Shown: positions 6,813-13,757 of the stretch, piece by piece
Position numbering within the stretch: the first letter of the stretch is position 1
How the letters are laid out: each line of letters starts with the position of its first letter
Source: Chloroflexota bacterium
Lineage (GTDB): Bacteria > Chloroflexota > Dehalococcoidia > Lucifugimonadales > JADFKI01
Assembly: GCA_024648655.1 (NCBI GenBank)
Contig: JAGGDZ010000167.1
Span: 1-15,132 of the forward strand
Direction of reading: 5' to 3'
DNA: 15,132 nt
The notes under the pieces: model-generated
Databases searched by the model: none
What the model saw: the letters and a program-made list of their open reading frames with translations, nothing else
What the model was told of the DNA's origin: nothing
Made by a program: the position numbers and the translations under genes

Positions 6813-7513
6813 CCCATCAGCTCGGCGAGCGTCTTTAGGTCCGGCACTTCAAGGTCTGCGCCCGAATCGCCATCCGACGGATTGCCTGATGCGCTGCCCT
6901 CGCGCTCCAATCCGGCGTGCCTGTTCACCCACACCGCATCCATGCCGAAGCTCTTAGCCGCCTCTATGTCTAGCTTGACGCTCTCCGCCACATGCAACAC
7001 TCGCTCCTTAGGGATACCCATGCGCTCGACTGCCAGAGCGAAGTTGTTGTGCGAGGGCTTGTATGATCCCGCCTGCTCCGCCGTGACGATATAGTCGAAA
7101 TCCACATTCAGCGTTCGCGCCGTTCCTGCGAACAGGTCGTCATCCACGTTAGAGATGATGCACAGCCTGTACCTGCTCTGGAAACGCAGTAATGCGTCAA
7201 CCGTATCCGGGAAAGGCTGCCAGCTGCCGAGAGATTCGGCAAGGCACTCCACCTCGGACATAGCCGGGACGAATTCCAGGCGAGTGCAGATGCCCCTCAC
7301 GGTTGCGCGCAGCACCTCTCGATATCGCCGGTACTCGCCGGATTTGCCCGCCCTCTCAATCTCCGCGTACAGCTCCATCAGCTCCGCGTCGCTCACCTCT
7401 ATGCCATGCGCCCTCATGACTGGCCTAAGCGCATCTGCGATTCCGGACTCCCAGTCGATTAGAGTTCCGTAGCAATCGAAAGTCAGCGCCCTGTACTTCT
7501 CAAAATTCAGCAT
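6806..7513 (-). CDS. HAD hydrolase, haloacid dehalogenase (type II)-like
   Basis: The product is a 235-residue HAD protein with the dehalogenase form of motif I: FDCYGTLID, with nucleophile D13 and a Tyr at position 15 where phosphatases carry the second Asp. Other motifs are SNVDDD (S121, N122), K152 in SYKPS, and HVAESVKLD in place of the usual GDSxxND (E177, S178, D182). The Asp-to-Tyr change is typical of L-2-haloacid dehalogenases. However, the motif IV region is not the SSNxxD of that enzyme, so dehalogenation is plausible but unproven. The ATG is preceded by AGGGGACGGGA, a good Shine-Dalgarno site. It lies 32 bases after the MBL gene and runs directly into the phosphatase-type HAD gene through a duplicated stop/start overlap. 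Confidence 0.88.
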   Translation of the reverse strand: MLNFEKYRALTFDCYGTLIDWESGIADALRPVMRAHGIEVSDAELMELYAEIERAGKSGEYRRYREVLRATVRGICTRLEFVPAMSEVECLAESLGSWQPFPDTVDALLRFQSRYRLCIISNVDDDLFAGTARTLNVDFDYIVTAEQAGSYKPSHNNFALAVERMGIPKERVLHVAESVKLDIEAAKSFGMDAVWVNRHAGLEREGSASGNPSDGDSGADLEVPDLKTLAELMGL

Positions 7514-7545
7514 TCCCGTCCCCTTTTCCTAGCTTCTTAGTCCTA

Positions 7546-8436
7546 TCAATCGATGTTCGAAACTCGTCCCTCTACTTCAAGCTTGATCAGGTGCGCGCGT
7601 ATCTGGCTCCGCGCCGTCTCCATCAGTTGCGGATGGATATTCCCGGCGTAGATGGCGTCCAGCAACGCGTCCACGCTCCGGTTGCCGGCATCTACCAGAG
7701 CGACAATCTGCTCTTCGCGCGCCAGGCGGTGCGTAATCAACTCGTTAAGCTTATCCTGTGGCGTATTGATAATGGGCCCATGCCCCGGCGCGATCATCCG
7801 CGAGTCATACCGTTGCAACTTCCGCATAGATTCGATGTATGCCGTCATGTCCCCGTGCTCCGGGCTGATGACCGTTGTGCCCGTACCCAGAATCATATCC
7901 CCGCTGAAGAGCACTCTCGTCTGCCGGTGCAGGATGCACAGACTGCCGAGCGTATGTCCCGGCGTGTGTATAAACTCCAGTGTGGCGCCGCCGAGCTCCA
8001 GTGTATCGCCGTCGCCCACGACAACGTCAATACCCACACCATCTACGTTTTCAGGATCGCCCGCAGGATCGGCAGTGCGTTGAAATGGCACATCCTCCGC
8101 GCGTGACGAGGAAGACTCCGACTCGATTGCCTCGCGCTCCGCCGCATTACAAGTCACTGCGCCTCCCGTAGCCTCGCGCAGGCGCACTGCTCCGCCGATA
8201 TGGTCGCCGTGCCGGTGCGTAAGCACGATTGCCGCGACATCCGGCGCGCCCAGCGCCCGCCAGTGCCCTAAGTACGCCTCGATTTCTTCGTCCTTGCCGT
8301 ACGCGGTATCGATAATGGCTGCGCGCTCACTGCCGACTACCAGATAGACATTGGGAGCGTACACGCCTTGGTGCGCGCCCTCTCCTACGACCATCTGATG
8401 GATGGCGGGGGCGATTTCTTCGATCGCTGTTTTCAT
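7546..8436 (-). CDS. MBL-fold metallohydrolase (LACTB2/glyoxalase II-like)
   Basis: This is a 296-residue metallo-beta-lactamase-fold hydrolase. Visible metal ligands are THRHGDH (H74, H76, D78, H79), H161 in HTPGHTLGS, D180 in FSGD and H219 in APGHGP, which is the full two-metal set. The C-terminal 55 residues (ARSQIRAHLIKLEVEGRV) look like the small helical/winged domain found in LACTB2-type proteins. Members hydrolyse thioesters, RNA or lactones; the substrate here is unknown. GGGAG lies 6 bases before the ATG. It is the first gene of the MBL-HAD-HAD operon and diverges from the hydroxyacid oxidase gene. An acidic, serine-rich insert (about 100-130) separates the two halves. Confidence 0.92.
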   Translation of the reverse strand: MKTAIEEIAPAIHQMVVGEGAHQGVYAPNVYLVVGSERAAIIDTAYGKDEEIEAYLGHWRALGAPDVAAIVLTHRHGDHIGGAVRLREATGGAVTCNAAEREAIESESSSSRAEDVPFQRTADPAGDPENVDGVGIDVVVGDGDTLELGGATLEFIHTPGHTLGSLCILHRQTRVLFSGDMILGTGTTVISPEHGDMTAYIESMRKLQRYDSRMIAPGHGPIINTPQDKLNELITHRLAREEQIVALVDAGNRSVDALLDAIYAGNIHPQLMETARSQIRAHLIKLEVEGRVSNID

Positions 8437-8507
8437 TTCCGTCTCCCTGCACTCTGACTCCTGACCGAGAGCAATCAGGTCAATTCAAAATAGAGCACCC
8501 TGAGATG

Positions 8508-8538
8508 GAATTATACTCTAATCCGGACTGTGCGATTC
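8508..8538 (-). promoter_or_regulatory. Promoter candidate for the MBL-HAD operon
   Basis: The minus strand carries a perfect TATAAT (8510-8515) in the string AGAGTATAATTC. The region 16-18 bases further upstream has no good TTGACA match. Transcription would start near 8503, leaving a leader of about 67 bases. The same 12-base string forms the -10 region of the opposing promoter at 8632-8643. Confidence 0.45.
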
Positions 8539-8540
8539 AC

Positions 8541-8564
8541 CCAATGCAGAAGCACCAATGCAGA
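8541..8564. repeat. Direct repeat between divergent promoters
   Basis: CCAATGCAGA occurs at 8541-8550 and 8555-8564, so the copies are offset by 14 bases. The pair lies between the two divergent promoters, upstream of both. It may be an activator or repressor site, or another short tandem duplication. Confidence 0.5.
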
Positions 8565-8613
8565 CGTTTGAATAGTGATACATCTCTATACGCATTAGAC
8601 GTCCAAATCCCCT

Positions 8614-8641
8614 TTGACATTCATGTTAGCAAGAGTATAAT
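8614..8641 (+). promoter_or_regulatory. Sigma70 promoter with perfect hexamers, hydroxyacid oxidase gene
   Basis: TTGACA (8614-8619) and TATAAT (8636-8641) both match consensus exactly, with a 16-base spacer. Predicted transcription start is near 8648, giving a leader of about 45 bases that contains GGAGGGAG before the ATG at 8693. It is by far the strongest promoter in the window. Confidence 0.8.
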
Positions 8642-8692
8642 TCGCTGTGCCGTTAATGAAGCCTTAATATAGCCCTTGGAGGGAGCACGCCG

Positions 8693-9790
8693 ATGGACCC
8701 CGTCAACCTGTTCGATATGGAAGCTCTTGCGAAACAGACGATGCCCCACAATATGTGGACATTCGTCGATGCCGCGTCTAATGACGAGATAACCAAGCGT
8801 AGAAATCGGGAGTCCTTCGAGCGCATCCTCGTGAACGCGCGATTCCTCGCGGACGTCACCGCCCGCGACATCTCCACCACGGTGCTGGGTGAGAAGATCG
8901 ACTTCCCCGTGATGATCGCGCCAACCGGCGGGCAGCGCCAGGCTCATCATGAGGGCGAGCGCGCCACAGCCACGGGCGCGGGCCGCGCAGGCACCCTCTA
9001 CACACTCCCCACCAGTTCGGGGTACAGCATAGAGGAGGTCGCAGAGGTAGCCACAGGTCCGCTTTGGTTCCAGCTGTACCATCAGGACGACGAAGTAACC
9101 GAAATTCTGGTCAAGCGCGCAAAGCAAGCCGGCTACAAAGCAATCTGCCTCACCGTTGATACGCCCGTCGGCAGCCCGAAAGAGCGTGACGTGCGTAACC
9201 TCTATATGGCGCAGCCCGGTCTCCATTGGGGCAGCCTACGCGACAGGCCCGACCTCATCAACCGCAGAAACGTGGGGGTCCCCGACCTTGCGGACTGGGC
9301 GCCACCGGACTACGTGGGTCTCACCTGGGACAGGCTGGACTGGCTTCGGGATCTCACAGGCTTGCCCCTCATCGTCAAGGGCATCCGCACCGTTGACGAC
9401 GCCATCCAGTGCGCTGAGTATGGCGTTGACGGCATCGTCGTATCTAACCACGGCGGCAGACAACTTGACGGCACACCCTCCAGCATTGAGACGCTTGCGC
9501 CCATCGCAGAGGCAGTTGGCGACCGTCTGGAGATTTATCTCGACTCGGGCGTGAGGCGTGGTTTGGATGTGCTGAAGGCGCTCTGTTTGGGCGCGCGTGC
9601 CGTTCTCGTCGGGCGGCCACTCTACTGGGGCTTGGCTTACGGCGGCGCTGACGGTGTAGAGCACATGCTTAACATCCTCAAGGTTGAGTTTGACCGCGCG
9701 CTCGCTTACGTCGGCTGCCGCACCACGGACGAACTACACCCCGGCATCGTTGACATCCCCGATACGAACTGGTGGCCGCGCGGCGGTTAG
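8693..9790 (+). CDS. FMN-dependent alpha-hydroxy acid oxidase/dehydrogenase family protein
   Basis: This is a 365-residue TIM-barrel flavoprotein of the glycolate oxidase/lactate dehydrogenase family, which oxidises 2-hydroxy acids to 2-oxo acids. It aligns almost without gaps to plant glycolate oxidase. Conserved residues are Y129 (WFQLY), D156 (TVDTP), K229 (IVKGI), and the catalytic H253 and R256 in SNHGGRQLDG; the phosphate-site DSGVRRGLDVLKAL (284-297) and GRPLYWGLA are also present. Unusually, three positions that line the substrate pocket in glycolate oxidase differ: Tyr24 is Phe24, Trp108 is Ser108 and Arg164 is Lys163. The fold and the hydride/proton-transfer histidine are kept, so it is probably active on an atypical hydroxy acid. 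It has its own strong promoter, a GGAGGGAG Shine-Dalgarno site and a terminator, and is probably monocistronic. Confidence 0.9.
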   Translation: MDPVNLFDMEALAKQTMPHNMWTFVDAASNDEITKRRNRESFERILVNARFLADVTARDISTTVLGEKIDFPVMIAPTGGQRQAHHEGERATATGAGRAGTLYTLPTSSGYSIEEVAEVATGPLWFQLYHQDDEVTEILVKRAKQAGYKAICLTVDTPVGSPKERDVRNLYMAQPGLHWGSLRDRPDLINRRNVGVPDLADWAPPDYVGLTWDRLDWLRDLTGLPLIVKGIRTVDDAIQCAEYGVDGIVVSNHGGRQLDGTPSSIETLAPIAEAVGDRLEIYLDSGVRRGLDVLKALCLGARAVLVGRPLYWGLAYGGADGVEHMLNILKVEFDRALAYVGCRTTDELHPGIVDIPDTNWWPRGG

Positions 9791-9816
9791 CCAATCGGCC
9801 CCGGCTACGGCAACGC

Positions 9817-9855
9817 GATGGGCAGGATAGACGAATAGTCCTAATCCTGCCCATC
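9817..9855 (+). terminator. Intrinsic terminator of the hydroxyacid oxidase gene
   Basis: A perfect 12-bp inverted repeat (GATGGGCAGGAT at 9817-9828 with ATCCTGCCCATC at 9844-9855) surrounds a loop that can itself pair (GAC 9830-9832 with GTC 9838-9840). It starts 26 bases after the stop codon, and TCTTT follows the stem on the plus strand. The T-tract is short, but stem and position are good. Confidence 0.65.
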
Positions 9856-9916
9856 TCTTTAACCATCTTGGTCCCTAAATGCCGAGTATGCCGTGGAACA
9901 CCTGCCGCCGAATTGC

Positions 9917-11170
9917 TTAAAGTATCGCCCCCGCCTCCTGGAACTTGGTAATGTCGTCCCAGTCGTAGCCAAGTTCATCGATGAGGACGGCTTCCGTGTC
10001 CTGCCCAAGCTCGGGCGCTCCACGCACGATTGCCGATGGCGTCTCGCTGAATGCCACCGGAAAGTTGCAGACGCGGATGGAGCCCATGTCCGGGTGATCG
10101 AAGTCCGTGATGTACTTATTCGCGATGACTTGCGGGTCGTCCTTCAGTTCTGCCACGTCTTGTACTTTCGCGTATATGAACCCGTAGCGGCGGAAAATCG
10201 CGTCCCACTCCGCGTAAGTCTTGGTGGTGAAGGTGTCCTCGATGAGCGCCAGCAGTTCCGGGACCACTGCTGCGCCGTCCTCGACGCCGTCGAACTTCGG
10301 CTCTTCTAGCACGTGCGGGATGCCGAGCGCCTCAACGAATGGGCGCCAGTACCGCTTCGGCTGCGGATTCGATATTCGCAGCCAACTCCCGTCCTTGCAT
10401 TTATATATATTGTACATATAGTTCCGCACGTCCTCTCGGTTGAGCGTGGGCATGTGGCTGCCGATGAGCAGGTCCATTCCGATGGCAAGCCCTTGCAGCC
10501 ACATAGTGCTGCTCATGTGCGACACTTCCACTTTCTGCCCGACGCCCTGGTTCTCACGCGCCCAAAGCGCGGACAATATCCCCAAGCATAGGATGATTCC
10601 GCCAATCTGGTCAGAGGGAGCACCCCTCACGGATATGGGATGCTTCGCCCAGGGCGGGGTTGCGGACATCATCAGACCTGCTCGCGCCTGGCCGCACGCG
10701 TCGAGCGATGGCATAAGCGCGTCGGGACCTTCCGGCCCGAACCCTGATGCAGATGCGTAAATAAGGCGAGGGTTGATCCGCTTCAACGTGTCGTAGTCCA
10801 TGGACAGTCGCTCCGCAACGCCGTTGCGGAAGTTCTCGATGACGACATCCGCCTCTCCCACCAGTTTATGAACAATCTCCAATCCTTCCTCGGTCTTCAA
10901 GTTCACCGCAATGCCGCGCTTGTTGCGGTTGCAGGTCTCGAAGTAGGCGTTGCGACCGTTGGGCATCCCTGCCTCCGCCGACTCGATTGAAGATACGGCG
11001 CGTCCCACATCGCCGTCTAGCGCCTCCAGCTTGATTACATCCGCTCCCATGTCTCCGAGCATGGAAGCCGCTACAGGCCCGAACTGCCACATTGTCCAGT
11101 CCAGCACTTTCACACCGGATAGCGGTCCATACTTCTGAGTATTCTGTGATAGGGTTGCGTTGCCGTTCAT
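9917..11170 (-). CDS. Family III (CaiB/BaiF) CoA-transferase
   Basis: The product is 417 residues with the classic order of CaiB/BaiF/formyl-CoA-transferase motifs. These are LSGVKVLDWT near the N-terminus, GADVIKLE (42-49), NRNKRGIAVNLK (81-92), DVVIENFRNGVAERL (108-122), YASASGFG, and the catalytic aspartate D157 in MPSLDACGQARAG. Such enzymes move CoA between carboxylic acids through an aspartyl-CoA intermediate, usually to activate an acid for breakdown. The donor and acceptor are not readable; succinyl-CoA is a common donor in the family. GGAGG lies 5-6 bases before the ATG. A four-fold 10-bp repeat sits just upstream. It faces the hydroxyacid oxidase gene tail to tail and diverges from the rhomboid gene, so it is probably transcribed alone. 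Confidence 0.93.
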   Translation of the reverse strand: MNGNATLSQNTQKYGPLSGVKVLDWTMWQFGPVAASMLGDMGADVIKLEALDGDVGRAVSSIESAEAGMPNGRNAYFETCNRNKRGIAVNLKTEEGLEIVHKLVGEADVVIENFRNGVAERLSMDYDTLKRINPRLIYASASGFGPEGPDALMPSLDACGQARAGLMMSATPPWAKHPISVRGAPSDQIGGIILCLGILSALWARENQGVGQKVEVSHMSSTMWLQGLAIGMDLLIGSHMPTLNREDVRNYMYNIYKCKDGSWLRISNPQPKRYWRPFVEALGIPHVLEEPKFDGVEDGAAVVPELLALIEDTFTTKTYAEWDAIFRRYGFIYAKVQDVAELKDDPQVIANKYITDFDHPDMGSIRVCNFPVAFSETPSAIVRGAPELGQDTEAVLIDELGYDWDDITKFQEAGAIL

Positions 11171-11193
11171 ATCCCCCTCCGAGTGCTTGTTCT

Positions 11194-11233
11194 AAATCAC
11201 ATCAAATCACATCAAATCACATCAAATCACATC
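11194..11233. repeat. Four tandem copies of a 10-bp unit
   Basis: AAATCACATC is repeated four times without error (11194-11203, 11204-11213, 11214-11223, 11224-11233). The minus-strand unit is GATGTGATTT. The array starts about 14 bases upstream of the Shine-Dalgarno site of the CoA-transferase gene. A 10-bp period puts each copy on the same face of the helix. Confidence 0.97.
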
Positions 11234-11347
11234 GTCAACTTGCGCCCCAGTGTAGCATATCCCTATTCTCCATAGTGCTCGCGCGTGTCGTTCCCCGCCT
11301 TGGCTGTTCGTGGGCTGCTTGAAATCTGCATTCCTTCCTCGCCTGTC

Positions 11348-11376
11348 TTGAACCTGCGAAGCGCTAATGCTATCGT
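11348..11376 (+). promoter_or_regulatory. Promoter candidate for the rhomboid gene
   Basis: TTGAAC (11348-11353) and TATCGT (11371-11376) are 17 bases apart, each matching consensus at 4 of 6 positions. The -10 box is preceded by TGC, giving an extended -10 form. The leader to the ATG at 11430 would be about 47 bases. Confidence 0.4.
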
Positions 11377-11429
11377 GAATATACATCATTGCCTTGAGCA
11401 TGCCGGCGCACCACAGCGATGGAGGTGCT

Positions 11430-12485
11430 ATGCACCAATTCGAGCATGAAGACACCCAGCGTGAAGGCGATCAAGCGGACTTCACCGGTGGACTCACGTT
11501 GCCCGGCGCGGACGGCAAAGTTGTAATCACCTGGCTGCTTCTTGCCATCAACATCATCGTATGGGTGCTCATGCAGCTCGTCGGCGGATTCCTCAATCAG
11601 GACGTTGACCTGTTGCTTCGTTTCGGCGCGATGTTCGGCCCGCTCATCGCTACCGGCGAATACTGGCGCTTCTTCACTGCCATGTTTCTCCACGCAGGCA
11701 TCATACACCTCTTCTTCAACTGCTTCGCGCTTTTCATTTTCGGCAGGCTTGTGGAAGGCGTGTACGGATATACTCGCTTCACTGCCATATACTTGCTGGC
11801 AGGGCTGTCCGGCGGTGTCTTCAGCTACATGTTCAACAGAACTGCAATCGCCGTGGGAGCAAGCGGCGCAATCTTCGGCATCCTTGGTGCGCTCGCCGCC
11901 TATTTTTTGGTGCATCGCAATACATTCGGGGACATGGGCAGGCGAAATCTCACCGGCATTGCGATGATAGCAGCCATCAACCTCGCCATCGGTCTGCTCA
12001 TCCCCAATATAGACAACTGGGCGCACTTCGGAGGCATAGCCGGTGGATTCGTGATGGGCTTTGCTCTGGCTCCCCGCTACGTGTACGAACTCATAGGAAC
12101 GCCTCTTGGGATTGTACGTCAGATAGTCGCGCAGCGTTCGGTCGGGGTGCGCTGGCTGGCTGTTCCGGTTTTCGCTGTGTTGCTTGTAGTCTCCGTCTGG
12201 TACATCGAAACGGACGTGTCGGATACTCAGCAGTCGCAAATCCTCGTAGTCCGTGCTGAGCGCCTTCTGCAGGACGGAGACGCCATGGGCGCGCTGGAGC
12301 ATGCAGAGCGCGCAATAGAGTTGGACTCACTCAGCGGCCAGGCATTTTACACGCGCGGCAAGATTATGGCGCGCATAGGCTCGACGGACCGCGCCAGGTC
12401 CGACCTCAGCGCCTCGCTGCGTCTCCCCGGGCTTAATCCCTCGCAGCGCAAAGATGCGATTTCTCTACTTGTCTCACTGCCCTGA
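11430..12485 (+). CDS. Rhomboid intramembrane serine protease with C-terminal TPR
   Basis: This 351-residue rhomboid protease cleaves membrane proteins within the bilayer. The catalytic dyad is Ser145 in GASGAIFG and His199 in AHFGG. Also present are the L1-loop WR pair (79-80) and the oxyanion-side HLFFN (H93, N97). I count six core membrane segments between about 30 and 215 and a seventh at about 242-258. After it, residues 270-335 form two TPR-like helical repeats (LLQDGDAMGALEHAERAIEL, then AFYTRGKIMARIGSTDRARS). With a cytosolic N-terminus, the TPR part would lie outside the membrane. I chose the ATG at 11430 because GGAGG is 4 bases upstream; frames open at 11394 (TTG) and 11400 (ATG) lack such a site. 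The monooxygenase gene follows 75 bases later. Confidence 0.93.
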   Translation: MHQFEHEDTQREGDQADFTGGLTLPGADGKVVITWLLLAINIIVWVLMQLVGGFLNQDVDLLLRFGAMFGPLIATGEYWRFFTAMFLHAGIIHLFFNCFALFIFGRLVEGVYGYTRFTAIYLLAGLSGGVFSYMFNRTAIAVGASGAIFGILGALAAYFLVHRNTFGDMGRRNLTGIAMIAAINLAIGLLIPNIDNWAHFGGIAGGFVMGFALAPRYVYELIGTPLGIVRQIVAQRSVGVRWLAVPVFAVLLVVSVWYIETDVSDTQQSQILVVRAERLLQDGDAMGALEHAERAIELDSLSGQAFYTRGKIMARIGSTDRARSDLSASLRLPGLNPSQRKDAISLLVSLP

Positions 12486-12505
12486 ACTATCTTGGCAACG
12501 TCAAT

Positions 12506-12531
12506 GCTGGGCATCGAAGCTGGGCATCGAA
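12506..12531. repeat. Perfect 13-bp tandem duplication
   Basis: GCTGGGCATCGAA occurs twice in direct contact (12506-12518 and 12519-12531). It lies in the spacer before the monooxygenase gene and overlaps its candidate -35 box, so the duplication may have copied a promoter element. Confidence 0.95.
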
Positions 12532-12549
12532 GTTGAAATCCACTATGAT
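12521..12549 (+). promoter_or_regulatory. Promoter candidate giving a near-leaderless transcript
   Basis: TGGGCA (12521-12526) and TATGAT (12544-12549) are 17 bases apart, matching consensus at 4 and 5 of 6 positions. The predicted start is near 12556, only about 5 bases before the ATG at 12561. This fits with the absence of a Shine-Dalgarno site there. Confidence 0.35.
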
Positions 12550-12560
12550 ACGGCACAAGC

Positions 12561-13751
12561 ATGACATTCTCGACATTCCCAACGTTCCCAAAAGATCGTA
12601 AGCAAAAGCGCCGGATTCTACTGGATGCAGTAGAATCGGTACGGGATGCCGTAGCTGCCTGTACCGACGAGTCCGAGCAACTTGGCACACTCGCGCCCGC
12701 CGCAGTTGACGCCATACGCGGAGCCGGCTTGTTCACGCTTAAGCTGCCTATGCCACTTGGTGGCGCAGAAGCCGATCCGGTGACTCAGATGGAAGTCATC
12801 GAGGAGCTTGCATACACGGACGCCGCTGCGGGATGGTGCCTGATGATTGGGGCGACTGCGATAGGGCGCCCCGGGGCTTTCCTCTGCGACGCCGCCGTCG
12901 CCAAGATGTTCGTCGGTGGGCGCATACCGACGGCAGCGACCGCCACCGCGATTTCCGGCAATGCCATCCCGGTTGAGGGTGGCTATGTCCTCACAGGCAG
13001 ATGGCCATTCGCAAGCGGTGTGCGCCATGCCGAGTGGATGGTCGCGGGCGCAAAGGTTCCGGCTCGCGGCAATACGGAAGAGACCAGCTTGACACTGGTT
13101 TATCCCGTAGCAAAGGGCAAGATTCACGACAATTGGCATGTGATGGGGCTTGAAGGCAGCGGCAGCAACGACATTTCCGCAGAGGACCTCTTCGTACCTG
13201 CCGAATTCACCTGGGAAACTGCGCTGTGGGAACCCAGGCGCGGCGACGCCATCTACCGCATGGGCAGGCCAGGCTTCGTCGCCAACGAGCATCCCGCAAT
13301 CGCGCTCGGCATCGCCCGCCGCGCCCTAGACGAGATTATCGTCGGCGCGCCAAATAAGAAGCGCGGCAACCCTCCGACATCGACGCTGGCAGACAGAGAG
13401 GCGTTTCGTGGCGACATAGCCCGTTGCGACTTCCGCTTGCGCGCCGCGCGCGCCCTCTCTCACGAAGTCTTTGAACGCGCATATGAAATTACCTGCTCAG
13501 GGCAGGTGCCGGACGCAGCGGTTCAGGCGGAAATGCGCGCGGTGTCAGCGCATGTGACCTTCGAGGCTGTAGATGTCACGACCATTGCCTTTCGATACAC
13601 GGGCGGCTCCGCGATACACCGCAGCCACATCTTGCAGAGGTGCCTCCGAAACATCAACGCCGCCGCGCAGCACTTCATGGTCAGCGACAGTTCCATGGAA
13701 AGTTACGGTGCGACTTTGCTGGACATCCCAGACGTCAAGCCCATGGCATAG
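12561..13751 (+). CDS. Acyl-CoA-dehydrogenase-fold flavin-dependent monooxygenase
   Basis: This is a 396-residue protein with the acyl-CoA dehydrogenase fold, most like the two-component flavin monooxygenases and related C-terminal PF08028 proteins (HsaA, DszC type). The N-terminal helical part (1-120) has PLGGAEADP and DAAAGWCLM. The middle beta domain (125-225) has GGYVLTGRWPFASGVRHAEW and LEGSGSNDISAEDLFVP. The C-terminal helices (about 250-390) have RYTGGSAIHRSHILQRCLR and NAAAQH. Members of this group use reduced flavin supplied by a separate reductase to hydroxylate or desulfurise organic compounds; no reductase gene is in the window. A plain dehydrogenase role is possible but less likely. 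There is no Shine-Dalgarno site before the ATG, and a promoter may place the mRNA start almost at it. The gene ends 6 bp from the stop of the convergent ABC gene. Confidence 0.87.
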   Translation: MTFSTFPTFPKDRKQKRRILLDAVESVRDAVAACTDESEQLGTLAPAAVDAIRGAGLFTLKLPMPLGGAEADPVTQMEVIEELAYTDAAAGWCLMIGATAIGRPGAFLCDAAVAKMFVGGRIPTAATATAISGNAIPVEGGYVLTGRWPFASGVRHAEWMVAGAKVPARGNTEETSLTLVYPVAKGKIHDNWHVMGLEGSGSNDISAEDLFVPAEFTWETALWEPRRGDAIYRMGRPGFVANEHPAIALGIARRALDEIIVGAPNKKRGNPPTSTLADREAFRGDIARCDFRLRAARALSHEVFERAYEITCSGQVPDAAVQAEMRAVSAHVTFEAVDVTTIAFRYTGGSAIHRSHILQRCLRNINAAAQHFMVSDSSMESYGATLLDIPDVKPMA

Positions 13752-13757
13752 ATTCGC

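Noticed and set aside
8621..9226. 201-codon minus-strand frame across the hydroxyacid oxidase promoter
   Set aside because: It is antisense to a well-supported gene and would run through its strong promoter. No domain is recognisable.
11194..11233. CRISPR-like array
   Set aside because: The 10-bp units are directly adjacent with no spacers, so this is a simple tandem repeat.
11370..12302. 310-codon open frame on the minus strand opposite the rhomboid gene
   Set aside because: It is long, but the product is a low-information His/Glu/Ala-rich sequence with no motif. The plus-strand rhomboid has its catalytic residues and a Shine-Dalgarno site.
12618..13292. 224-codon minus-strand frame opposite the monooxygenase
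   Set aside because: It is a shadow of the acyl-CoA-dehydrogenase-fold gene with no ribosome site and no recognisable domain.
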